Under the pieces are notes generated by a model. The model was not told where the DNA came from. It saw only the letters and a list, made by a program, of their open reading frames with translations, and did no database searches. A stretch of 64,000 nucleotides of DNA from Devosia naphthalenivorans (GTDB taxonomy: Bacteria > Pseudomonadota > Alphaproteobacteria > Rhizobiales > Devosiaceae), in NCBI RefSeq assembly GCF_003056355.1, contig NZ_PYVW01000010.1, forward strand, positions 62,001-126,000. Reading direction: 5' to 3'. Positions 51,541 through 60,400 of the stretch are shown here, one piece after another (position 1 is the stretch's first letter; each line of letters starts with the position of its first letter). A program made the translations under genes and the position numbers.

Positions 51541-52821
51541 CTAGCCCCCGATTGTTGGCAGCGTCAGATCGCCAGAGGTCAGCTTGCTCGCCGTAATCTT
51601 GGCATCCGCCTTTTCGCGCGGCAGCTCCAGGCTCGTCCACACGCTCACCAGCGCATGGCGCAGCGCAAAGATCATCTCGTCGGTGTGGAGCGGCGTCGGC
51701 GTGATGCGCAGCCGCTCGGTGCCCTTGGGCACGGTGGGATAGTTGATGGGCTGGATATAGATATTGTGCTTGTCCAGCAGCATGTCGCTCGCCGCCTTGC
51801 ACTGGCGCGCATCGCCCACGATGAGCGGCACGATATGGGTTTCGGTTTCCATCACCGGCAGGCCCGCATCGGCGAGAATGGCCTTGGTCAGACGCGCCTG
51901 GCGCTGGTGCAGGATGCGTTCATGCCCGTTGCCCTTGAGGTGCTCTATCGAGGCACGCGCGGCCGCGCAGAGGGCCGGGGGCAGGGAGGTGGTGAAAATG
52001 AACTCCGGCGCATAGGAGCGCACCGCGTCGATAATGGCGCGATTTGCCGTGATATAGCCACCCATGACGCCAAAGCCCTTGGCCAGGGTGCCTTCGATGA
52101 CGTCGATCCGGTCCATCAGCCCTTCGCGCTCGGCAATGCCGCCGCCGCGCGGGCCATACATGCCCACCGCATGGACTTCATCGATATAGGTGAGCGCGCC
52201 GAACTCCTCGGCCAGGTCGCAGATCGCCTTGATCGGGGCGATATCGCCATCCATCGAATAGACCGATTCAAAGCAGATCAGCTTGGGCCGCTTGCGATCG
52301 GTTGCCGCAAGCAGTTCGCGCAAGTGCGCTACGTCATTGTGCCGGAAAATCTTCTTTTCCATGCCGGACTGCCGCACACCCTGGATCATCGAGGCGTGGT
52401 TGAGCTGGTCCGAGAAGATCACGCATTCCGGCAGCAGCCGCGCAATGGTGGCGATGGCAGCTTCATTGGACACAAAGCCCGAAGTGAAAACCAGCGCCGC
52501 TTCCTTGCGGTGCAGATCGGCGAGCGAACGCTCAAGCTCCACCAGCGGCCGGTTGGTGCCCGAAATATTGCGCGTGCCGCCCGAGCCTACGCCAAGCTTT
52601 CCCGCGGTCTCCTGCATTGCGGCGACCACCTTGGCGTGCTGGCCCATGCCCAGATAGTCATTGGAGCACCAGATGGTGATTTCGCGCTGGTTGTCGGCGT
52701 CGTCGCGGTAGATCGCCTTGGGGAACTTGCCCGCGATCCGCTCGAGATCGGCAAAAACGCGATAGCGCTTTTCCGCCCGCAGTGTGTCCACCGCATCTTC
52801 GAATATACCGCGATAATCCAT
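51541..52821 (-). CDS. hemA: 5-aminolevulinate synthase
   Basis: A 426-residue PLP enzyme condensing glycine and succinyl-CoA to 5-aminolevulinate, the first step of heme synthesis by the C4 (Shemin) route of alphaproteobacteria. Key residues: [10 protein letters not shown] near 51, D214 in [14 protein letters not shown] and the PLP lysine K248 in [16 protein letters not shown] 52821 is preferred to ATG 52824, since AAGGG lies about seven bases upstream. The C-terminal 25 residues are somewhat longer than in many relatives. No FNR/FixK box was noticed upstream. Confidence 0.95.
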   Translation of the reverse strand: MDYRGIFEDAVDTLRAEKRYRVFADLERIAGKFPKAIYRDDADNQREITIWCSNDYLGMGQHAKVVAAMQETAGKLGVGSGGTRNISGTNRPLVELERSLADLHRKEAALVFTSGFVSNEAAIATIARLLPECVIFSDQLNHASMIQGVRQSGMEKKIFRHNDVAHLRELLAATDRKRPKLICFESVYSMDGDIAPIKAICDLAEEFGALTYIDEVHAVGMYGPRGGGIAEREGLMDRIDVIEGTLAKGFGVMGGYITANRAIIDAVRSYAPEFIFTTSLPPALCAAARASIEHLKGNGHERILHQRQARLTKAILADAGLPVMETETHIVPLIVGDARQCKAASDMLLDKHNIYIQPINYPTVPKGTERLRITPTPLHTDEMIFALRHALVSVWTSLELPREKADAKITASKLTSGDLTLPTIGG

Positions 52822-52824
52822 CAT

Positions 52825-53204
52825 TCGCCCTTCTGTCCCGGGACCGAACGCAAAGGCAGCTTCGGCTCGGGGCTCGCACTGGCGTCCCGCAGAGGCATCG
52901 ACAGGGGGCCGACGCGTCGCTTGGCGCAAAAGGTACGCGCCGCATGCGGCACGCCAACATGAGACTCGTTCTAAACTTTCAAAGCCGCTCTGCCAATGCG
53001 CCAGAAGTTCGCACCGGGGCAAAAAATGCGCATTGTTGCCCCTGCACCCGCCGTGGCCCATCGGCAACAGGTCCGCAGCAACACCCGATGAACGCCGGCC
53101 CTTTGCCGCCACGTTCATCTGGTGTTCATCCCTTATCCCCGATCACCGTGCTGCCGTATTCAGTGGCCAACAACGGCCACCACTGATTCCTTGGGGGAAA
53201 CTTG
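52825..53204. other. Divergent promoter region of hemA and the OmpA-type gene
   Basis: About 380 bases without a supported gene. It must hold the promoters of both divergent genes. I could not pick convincing promoter hexamers. Low-complexity C-rich stretches occur near 52870-52920. Confidence 0.4.
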
Positions 53205-53870
53205 ATGAAGTCGAAGATTCTGGTCACGCTCGCAGCCACGCTGGCCCTGACAGCGTGCAGCACCAATCCGTACACCGGTCAGTCGCAGCTCTCCAACACC
53301 GCCGGCGGCGGTTTGCTGGGTGCTGGCGGCGGCGCTGTCGCCGGTGCCCTGGTTGGCGCTGCCGTAGGTGGCGACCCGCGCGTTGGCGCGCTGATCGGCG
53401 CCGGCGTTGGCGGCCTCACCGGCGCTGCCATCGGCAATTACATGGACCAGCAGGAAGCCGAACTTCGCGCCCAGCTGCAGGGCACCGGCGTTTCCGTCAC
53501 CCGCGTGGGCGAGAACATCGTGCTCAACATGCCCTCCAACATCACCTTTGCGACCGATCAGTCCACGGTCCAGCCGGCGTTCAACTCGACGCTGGTATCG
53601 GTCGCGCTGGTCCTCAAGAAGTTCGACAAGTCGATTGTGGACGTCTACGGCCACACCGATAGCGAAGGCGATGACACCTACAATCTGAGCCTCAGCCAGC
53701 GCCGCGCCGTGTCGGTCGCGACGATCCTGGCCAACCAGGGCATCGACCAGCGCCGCTTCTATATCGAAGGCAAGGGCGAGATGAGCCCGATCGCGTCCAA
53801 CGCCACCGAAGCCGGTCGTGCCCAGAACCGCCGCGTCGAAATTCAGATTGCGCCGATCAACAAGGGCTGA
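53205..53870 (+). CDS. OmpA-family outer-membrane lipoprotein with glycine-zipper
   Basis: A 221-residue lipoprotein. The signal peptide ends at the lipobox LTAC (Cys20). A glycine-rich zipper region follows (GGGLLGAGGGAVAGALVGAA and a second run near residue 65). The C-terminal OmpA/peptidoglycan-binding domain has FATDQSTVQPAFNSTL, VDVYGHTDSEGDDTYNLSLS, QRRAVSVATIL and the terminal NRRVEIQI. It should link the outer membrane to the cell wall (Pal/YiaD-like). ATG 53205 has a GGGGGAAA site upstream. A terminator follows directly. Confidence 0.85.
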   Translation: MKSKILVTLAATLALTACSTNPYTGQSQLSNTAGGGLLGAGGGAVAGALVGAAVGGDPRVGALIGAGVGGLTGAAIGNYMDQQEAELRAQLQGTGVSVTRVGENIVLNMPSNITFATDQSTVQPAFNSTLVSVALVLKKFDKSIVDVYGHTDSEGDDTYNLSLSQRRAVSVATILANQGIDQRRFYIEGKGEMSPIASNATEAGRAQNRRVEIQIAPINKG

Positions 53871-53888
53871 TCGAACCCAAGAAATGCG

Positions 53889-53918
53889 AAAAGCGCGGCC
53901 CTTGTGCCGCGCTTTTTT
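53889..53918 (+). terminator. Bidirectional-type terminator after the OmpA-like gene
   Basis: AAAGCGCGGC pairs with GCCGCGCTTT around a six-base loop, followed by TTTT. The A-run on the other side and the convergent gene ending at 53917 suggest it serves both strands. Confidence 0.8.
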
Positions 53919-54231
53919 ATTGGGCCACTGGAACGGCCGGCTCCGTTGCCGGCGCCACCACGCTCTCGGCACTTGGCGTGCCGGGTTGAACGTCGGTCGC
54001 CGGAGCGCCGTTGAACATCTGCAGGATGAACAGCACGGCGATAACGATAGCCAGCCCGATAAGCCCATAGAGCCACCAATTGGTCGGCCCCGTCGAGCCG
54101 ACCGTGGCCTCATGCTCTCCCGCCACCTTGATCGAAGATCCGTCGGGCACATCCACCCGGGCGCCGTTCTCGTCGACGAGATGGTCCACATTGGCGACGG
54201 TGGGCGTAGGCGTCTTGGGTGCGGTGGCCAT
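53917..54231 (-). CDS. Small single-pass membrane protein
   Basis: A 104-residue protein with one membrane helix (NWWLYGLIGLAIVIAVLFIL, about 50-70). The N-terminal part is soluble with VDVPDGSSIKVAGEHEATVG, and the C-terminal tail is Ala/Pro/Val-rich (PATEPAVPVAQ). Family not recognised. A GGAG site precedes ATG 54231, and the stop of the upstream gene ends at 54232, so the two are coupled. Unknown envelope role. Confidence 0.6.
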   Translation of the reverse strand: MATAPKTPTPTVANVDHLVDENGARVDVPDGSSIKVAGEHEATVGSTGPTNWWLYGLIGLAIVIAVLFILQMFNGAPATDVQPGTPSAESVVAPATEPAVPVAQ

Positions 54232-54498
54232 TCAGCTATCTCCTCGCAATGGTGTTTCCGGACCATGGCCGCCTTCGATGTCCTGGCGGACTTCGGCAAT
54301 GGCCCGGTCGATCTCCTCAAGTGCTATTCCCGGCTCGCGCCCTTCTTGCTGGGCCACGGTAATATCGGCCTTGAGCTGATTGAGCAGTTCGATCTTTTCC
54401 TTGGCCGTGAACAGGTCATTATGGGCGATGTCCATGGGCCTGACACCGTCCGGCCGGGCAGTCCCCTCATTCAGACTGTCAGAATCCATTGGCGGCAT
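54232..54498 (-). CDS. Small hypothetical protein, first gene of a two-gene unit
   Basis: About 88 residues; the start is uncertain (ATG 54498 or 54489). A charged helix, DIAHNDLFTAKEKIELLNQL then KADITVAQQEGREPG, is followed by AIAEVRQDIEGGHGPETPLR. Family not recognised. It ends one base before the start of the membrane protein gene. It is divergent from the PRC-barrel gene. Confidence 0.5.
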   Translation of the reverse strand: MPPMDSDSLNEGTARPDGVRPMDIAHNDLFTAKEKIELLNQLKADITVAQQEGREPGIALEEIDRAIAEVRQDIEGGHGPETPLRGDS

Positions 54499-54651
54499 CC
54501 CCGTGATCTTTGTCTCTCGGGAACAACTCGGTGCGCCGTCAGCCGGTTCCGCCCGCCGCGTTCGAGTTCCCTCATCACAGATGTTTTTAATCCGCAACTC
54601 CAGCCCGCGCTGCCCGTTCTGCTTTCACACGCAACACAAAGGAGTCGAAAA

Positions 54652-55041
54652 ATGGCTTATGAAGACATTCGTAACCAGGACGCCAACGTTCGCGAAACGC
54701 ACGATCTCATCGCGTCGGACAAAGTCGAGGGCACCAAGGTTTATGACCCGCGAGGCGAGCATATTGGCTCCATCGAGCGCATTCTGGTCGAAAAGCGCAG
54801 TGGCAAGGTTTCCTATGCCGTGCTGAGCTTCGGCGGCTTCATGGGAATGGGCACCGAGAACTATCCTCTGCCCTGGTCCAAGCTCGAATATGACGAAAGC
54901 CTGGGCGGCTACCGCGTCGACGTCACCAAGGAGCAACTAGAAGGCGCCCCGCGCTACGATCGCGAAGACGACAATTACTGGACCGCCGACAACGGCCGCC
55001 GCGTCTACGACTATTACGGTGTGGCTCCATACTGGATCTAA
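54652..55041 (+). CDS. PRC-barrel domain protein
   Basis: A 129-residue cytoplasmic protein with a PRC-barrel: SDKVEGTKVYDPRGEHIGSI, then ERILVEKRSGKVSYAVLSFG, then ENYPLPWSKLEYDESLGGYR. Such proteins often respond to stress or bind ribosome or photosynthesis factors; the exact role here is unknown. AAAGGAG at 54638-54644 sets ATG 54652. Confidence 0.82.
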   Translation: MAYEDIRNQDANVRETHDLIASDKVEGTKVYDPRGEHIGSIERILVEKRSGKVSYAVLSFGGFMGMGTENYPLPWSKLEYDESLGGYRVDVTKEQLEGAPRYDREDDNYWTADNGRRVYDYYGVAPYWI

Positions 55042-55067
55042 GCCAGCCCTATCTCGGCAAGCTACCG

Positions 55068-55096
55068 CACCGGCGTCCCGCAAGGGGCGCCGGTTT
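55068..55096 (+). terminator. Hairpin after the PRC-barrel gene
   Basis: CACCGGCGTCCC and GGGGCGCCGGT form a strong stem with a GCAA loop, followed by only a short T-rich stretch. Possible terminator or stabilising hairpin. Confidence 0.45.
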
Positions 55097-55173
55097 CGTT
55101 TGCGGTCCACTCCCCTTGAGGGAAGAATCACATCGAACGCTTGCCGGTGGCGCGATGTAACCAAAAACGCCAT

Positions 55174-55268
55174 GTTGCCCTCGGGCCTGACCCGAGGGCC
55201 ATTCCGGAAGCCCTTGCCGGAGCGGCGTGTTTGCGGAACCTGGCCCTCGGGTCAGGCCCGAGGGCAAC
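55174..55268. repeat. Second palindromic repeat family, single copy
   Basis: GTTGCCCTCGGGCCTGACCC and the complementary GGGTCAGGCCCGAGGGCAAC lie at the ends of a 95-base unit. Each arm is itself a hairpin (CCTCGGGCCTGACCCGAGGG). Different sequence from the CGTCATTCCC family. Confidence 0.8.
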
Positions 55269-55388
55269 ACGGTGAGTAGGATAGAGCAGCACGGTGAGCA
55301 GGATCAATCCGAGCCATGCGGCCAAATCACTGAGGGGAAAGGGGTTCAAATGCCCGGTGCCCCACTCCCCCTCAGCAGCACACCACCA

Positions 55389-57296
55389 CTACCCCTCCGG
55401 CACCCAAACCACCATCGATCCCTGCCCACGATTGGCCCACAAATAATACGGCAGCGCCGTCAGCGTCGCCTCGCTCTCCCGCGGTGGCTCCGTCCGATAA
55501 AGCGTCGTCCATTCCCCCTCGTCGATGACCAGCGCCTCAGCCTTCAGCGTCACTACGCCATCAAACAGATCCGCCCGCGTCTCAGCCTTCAGCTCCGCCG
55601 TCCGCGGCAATTTCAACCGCTGCACGCGCCCGCCCGGATTGTCCGCTTCCTCGATGCAATAAACCAGCGGCCCGCGCTTCAGCGCCACGCGCCCCGCATC
55701 CATGATCACCCCCGGATGCGCATAGACCCGCACCGCCGGCATGGGCAGGTCCAGGCTCACCACATCGCCCTTGGCCCATTCGCGGTGAATGGTCAGGTAC
55801 CCGTTCACCGCCGCGCCGACATCAACAGCCTCGCCATTCACCATTACCTTCGCGCCCGAAGACCAGCCGGGAATACGCAGCTTGACGTCGAACGCCGCCG
55901 GCCGCTCCGGATCGACATGGATCTTGATATCGCCCGACCAGGGGTAGTTCGAAACCTCCCGCAGCGACACCCGCGTGCCCGCGACCGCCACCGCCGTGGC
56001 GATCCCGCCATAGAGGTGAAACGCCACCCCATCGCTCGCCGTGGAAACAAAATACCCGCCCACCGACGCCACCAGCCGGCTCACATTCATCGTGCAGCAT
56101 GGGCAGGTGTGCCAATCCCACCGCGTCGGCGTGCCATCGCTTTCCAGCGGATTGGCATAGAAATAGTGCTCGCCGTCCCGGCTAAGCCCACTCAGCGCCC
56201 CGTTGAACATGGCAAGCTCGAGAATGTCGCCATACTTGCCGTCGAGATCCAGATGCAGCATCCGCTGCGCCCAGAAGATCAGCGCCACCGACGCGCAGGT
56301 TTCCGCATAAGCCGTCTGGTTGGGCAGGTCGAAATCATGCGTGAAACCCTCGTTGTGCGCGGAGGGCCCAAGCCCCGCCGTCACATACATCTTGGTTTCC
56401 ATCACATCGTCCCACAGCACCTCGCAGGCATGCTTGAGCGCAGGGTCGTTGAGCTCGGCAGCAAGGTCGGCCATGGCGGTGTAGAGATACATCGCCCGCA
56501 CCGCATGCCCCACCACCTTGTCCTGCTCGCGCACCGGCTTGTGGCTCTGGGAATATTCGTAGTTGGGGAACACATAGCGCTGCTTGCTGTCGCCGCCTTC
56601 GCGCGCTTCCCGCTCCACATCGAAATAATGCGGCGGCTGCTGGCCGCGCTCATTGACCAGATAAGCCGCGAAATCGAGATGCTTCCGCTCGCCGGTCAGG
56701 TAGTAAAGCTTGATCAGCGCCAGCTCGAGCTCTTCGTGCCCGTCATAGCCGCGTTTCTTGCCCAGATCGGTCCCGAAGCTCGAATAGATGTGCTCGAGAT
56801 AGCGCTCCATGATCTCGAGCCAGCGCCGCCGCCCCGTCACCCGGAAATAGGCGATCGCCCCTTCCAGCAGATGGCCGGCATTATACATCTCGTGATTATC
56901 GCGCAGATTGGTCCAGCGCCTGTCCGGCTCGCGCCCCAGATACCAGCAGTTAAGGTACCCATCCGGTGCCTGAGCCTTCTCGAAATCGTCGACAATCGCC
57001 TCGATCCTGGCTTCGATATCGACATCGCGCCGATGCGCCAGCGCATAGCTTGCGGCTTCGATCCACTTGCCCACATCGCTGTCCCAGAACACCTGCACGG
57101 TGAACCCGTTGGGATGGCGCGGAAAGCGCAGCGGCGGTGGTGGCTGCGGCAGCTTGATGGAGTCCAGGATTCCATATTCTGCCAGCTTCCTGTGCTGGCT
57201 CGGAATGGTCCGCGTCAACACCGTTTCCAGCCTTTCGTGCCAGAACCTTCCTTCAAGCTTCACGTCCGGAAACGGAACGGGTGCATAGCGGCTCAT
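55389..57296 (-). CDS. GH127 glycosidase (beta-L-arabinofuranosidase-type, DUF1680)
   Basis: A 635-residue glycoside hydrolase of family 127, cleaving beta-L-arabinofuranosyl groups from plant glycans. N-terminal start: KLEGRFWHERLETVLTRT. Active-site parts: YNAGHLLEGAIAYFRVTGRR, the zinc/nucleophile Cys cluster HTCPCCTMNVSRLVAS, and ETCASVALIFWAQRML. The C-terminal beta-domains end in PYYLWANRGQGSMVVW. ATG 57296 is supported by GGAG upstream. No signal peptide, so substrates would be taken up as small glycosides. It is divergent from the alpha-2-macroglobulin gene. Confidence 0.85.
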   Translation of the reverse strand: MSRYAPVPFPDVKLEGRFWHERLETVLTRTIPSQHRKLAEYGILDSIKLPQPPPPLRFPRHPNGFTVQVFWDSDVGKWIEAASYALAHRRDVDIEARIEAIVDDFEKAQAPDGYLNCWYLGREPDRRWTNLRDNHEMYNAGHLLEGAIAYFRVTGRRRWLEIMERYLEHIYSSFGTDLGKKRGYDGHEELELALIKLYYLTGERKHLDFAAYLVNERGQQPPHYFDVEREAREGGDSKQRYVFPNYEYSQSHKPVREQDKVVGHAVRAMYLYTAMADLAAELNDPALKHACEVLWDDVMETKMYVTAGLGPSAHNEGFTHDFDLPNQTAYAETCASVALIFWAQRMLHLDLDGKYGDILELAMFNGALSGLSRDGEHYFYANPLESDGTPTRWDWHTCPCCTMNVSRLVASVGGYFVSTASDGVAFHLYGGIATAVAVAGTRVSLREVSNYPWSGDIKIHVDPERPAAFDVKLRIPGWSSGAKVMVNGEAVDVGAAVNGYLTIHREWAKGDVVSLDLPMPAVRVYAHPGVIMDAGRVALKRGPLVYCIEEADNPGGRVQRLKLPRTAELKAETRADLFDGVVTLKAEALVIDEGEWTTLYRTEPPRESEATLTALPYYLWANRGQGSMVVWVPEG

Positions 57297-57474
57297 GGGT
57301 TCTCCGGAAACGTTTTTGGTGACGGCCGAAGCTGCCACGCGCCAACCCCATTGGCAATCGGGAACGCGTGAACCGGACGCACCCAAGAGGCCATTAAACA
57401 CATCCGCACCCCTTGCTTTCCTGCCCCGCTTGCCATCGTTATGCTGCCTCGGCTTGGAGCATCGGGAGGGCAGC

Positions 57475-60400
57475 ATGCTGCGTGGTCTTGGGGCGTTGCG
57501 TTGGTTGGGTGCGGCTCTGGTGCTGGGCATGGGCGTGACCTTCGCTCAGGCGCAGGACGTCACCATCCTCCAGAACACCGACCTTCCGGGCTCGGACTAC
57601 GACATCATCCGCGACACCGACCTCGATAGCTGCAGCGCCGCCTGCGCCGGCGACAACATCTGCCAGGCCTTCACCTTCAACGAAAAATCCAACTGGTGCT
57701 TCCTCAAGAGCGCCGCGGGCGAAGAAGCTCAGTTCGACGGCGCCGTCTCCGGCCGCATCAATCGTGCCAGTTCGGCCGCGGTTATCGAAGCCGAACGCCA
57801 GGCCGAACTGCCATTCCCCGCGCAGAACCTGATCGACGACGCCAGATACTTCGCACAGAGCCTGCCGCAGACCGACACCCCGCCGCCCAGGGCCATCTAT
57901 GCCGATCTCGTGGCGCAAGCCGACGAGGCCGCCTCCGCCGAAAACCACGTCGGTGCCATGGTGGCCTACCGCCAGGCCCTCGCCATCAACAGCAATGACC
58001 CCGTCGTCTGGCAGGCATTGGCCCAGGCCGCCCTGACCCAGGCCGAAGCCGTCGCCGGCCAGCCCGAGGGCGACAACAGCTACGATCTGGCGCTGACGGC
58101 CAGTTCCGCCGCCATGAACGCCTTCCTGCGCTCTACCGAGGCCGGCGCGCGCGCCGATGCGCTCGCAGCCCTTGCCAACGCCATGGAATTCCGCGGCATG
58201 TGGCGCGAGGTGATCGCCACTTATCGCCTCTCCCTGCGCCTCCAGCCCAATGATGCCATCGCCGAACATCTCGATAAGGTCGTCGCCGAAAACGGCTTCC
58301 GCGTCACAAGCCACGTGGTCGATGCCGAAGCGGCATCGCCGCGCATCTGCGCCGTCTTCTCCTCGCCGCTTGGCTCCACCGATCTTTCAGCCTTCGTGGT
58401 GGTCGGCGACACGCCCCAGGCTGCGATCGAAACCGAGCAGGAGCAGATCTGCATCGAAGGCCTTGCCCATGGTAGCCGCTACGACATTCGCCTGCGCGCC
58501 GGCCTTCCTTCCGCCGATGGCGAAACCCTCGCCAAGGACGTATCGCTGGACGTCTATGTGCCCGATCGCACGCCGTTCGTGGGCTTTGCCAACAATGCCT
58601 ATGTCATGCCAGCCGGCCTCGGCGGCGGCCTGCCGATCACTTCGGTCAACGCCGAAATCGCTGACGTCATGATCTACCGTATCGGTGATCGCTCGATCGC
58701 CACCGCTGTTCGGGACGGTATTTTCCAGGGCAATCTCAGCCAGTACTCCGCCCAGAACATCGCTGACCAGGTCGGCCAGGAGGTCTGGACCGGCGAGGTC
58801 GATCTCGCCCAGGGCAAGCCCAATGAGTTGACCACCACCGCCATTCCCGTGGCCGATGCCATCGGCCAGCTCCAGGCCGGCGCCTATGTCATCACCGCCC
58901 GCGTCAAGGACAAGGACGACAGCGAATACTGGACCGACATGGCCACGCAGTGGTTCATCGTCACCGATCTGGGCCTCACTACGCTTTCGGGCGACGACGG
59001 CCTGCATGCCTTTGTGCGCGGCCTGACCGATGCGCAGCCGGTGGCCGATGCCGATGTGCGCCTCGTCGCCGTCAACAACGAAATCCTGGGCGAAGCCCGT
59101 TCCGACGCCGAAGGCCGCGTCACCTTCGCGCCCGGCCTCGCCCGTGGCACCGGGGGCAGGGCCCCCCAATTGCTGGTGGCCGAAACCGCCGACGGCGATT
59201 ACGCCTTCCTCGATCTCTCCCGCACCGCCTTCGATCTGACCGACCGCGGCGTTGAAGGCCGTCCGTCACCCGGGCCGCTCGATCTGTTCGCCACCACCGA
59301 GCGCGGCGTTTATCGCCCCGGCGAAACCGTGTTCCTCACCGCCCTCCTGCGCGACGAGCGCGCCAACGCCGTCACCGACCTGCCCCTGACGCTCCAGATC
59401 GAGCGTCCGGACGGCGTCGTTGCGTCCACCCAGGTGCTCAAGGACGAGGGCGCCGGCGGCTATTGGGCGGCCCTGCCCATGGTCGAAGAAGCCATGCGCG
59501 GCTCCTGGACCCTGCGCCTCTATTCCGACCCCAATGCCGACGCACTCTCCAGCACCAGCTTCCTCGTGGAAGACTTCGAGCCCGAGCGCCTGGCTTTCGA
59601 GGTCTCGGCCGAAGAAGGGCCGTTCGTTACCGGGGAAGCCAACCCCATCGAAATCGCCGCCAAATACCTCTACGGCGCCACGGCTCCCGATCTGGCCATC
59701 GAAGCCGATGCCATCGTGCGGCCCGTCACGACGCTCCAGGGTTTCCCCGGCTACACCTTTGGCCGGCTCGATGACACCATCGAAACCACTCGCGAGCCGC
59801 TCGGCGTCGTGGGCACCACCGACGCCTCCGGCAATGCCGTTGCCGAAGTGACTCTGCCCGAACCCCAGGTCACCACGCGTCCACTCGAAGCACAAATCCT
59901 GTTGCGCCTTGTCGACAGCAATGGCCGCACCATCGAGCGCAGCATATCGCGTCCGGTGCTCGCCACCGCCGACCGCATCGGCATCAAGCCTGCCTTCACC
60001 GACGCCACCGGCCTTGCCGAAGGCGCCGAAGCCCGCTTCGACATCGTCGCCGTCTCTCCAGACGGCGAAGCCATCGCCAAGACGGGCCTCGACTGGACCA
60101 TTTCTCGCGTCGAAACCAATTACCAGTGGTACCGCGATGGCAGCACGTGGAAGTGGGAAGCCATTACCACCACCCGCGAAGTCGCCACCGGCACCATCGA
60201 TACGCCTGAGGGTGGCCCCGCCACCATTGGCGCCAATGTCGATTGGGGCCGCTACCGCGTCGAAGTTGCCAGCACCGGCCCCGATGCCACCTCGTCCAGC
60301 TATGAATTCTATGCCGGTTATTACTATGCCGATGCCGGCTCCGACACGCCCGATACGCTCCAGGTCGCGCTCGACAAGCCGACCTACCGCGTCGGCGAAA

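Noticed and set aside
55227-57371. 714-codon plus-strand open frame opposite the GH127 gene
   Set aside because: The minus-strand gene has catalytic motifs and a ribosome site; the plus frame is Arg/His/Pro-rich shadow sequence.
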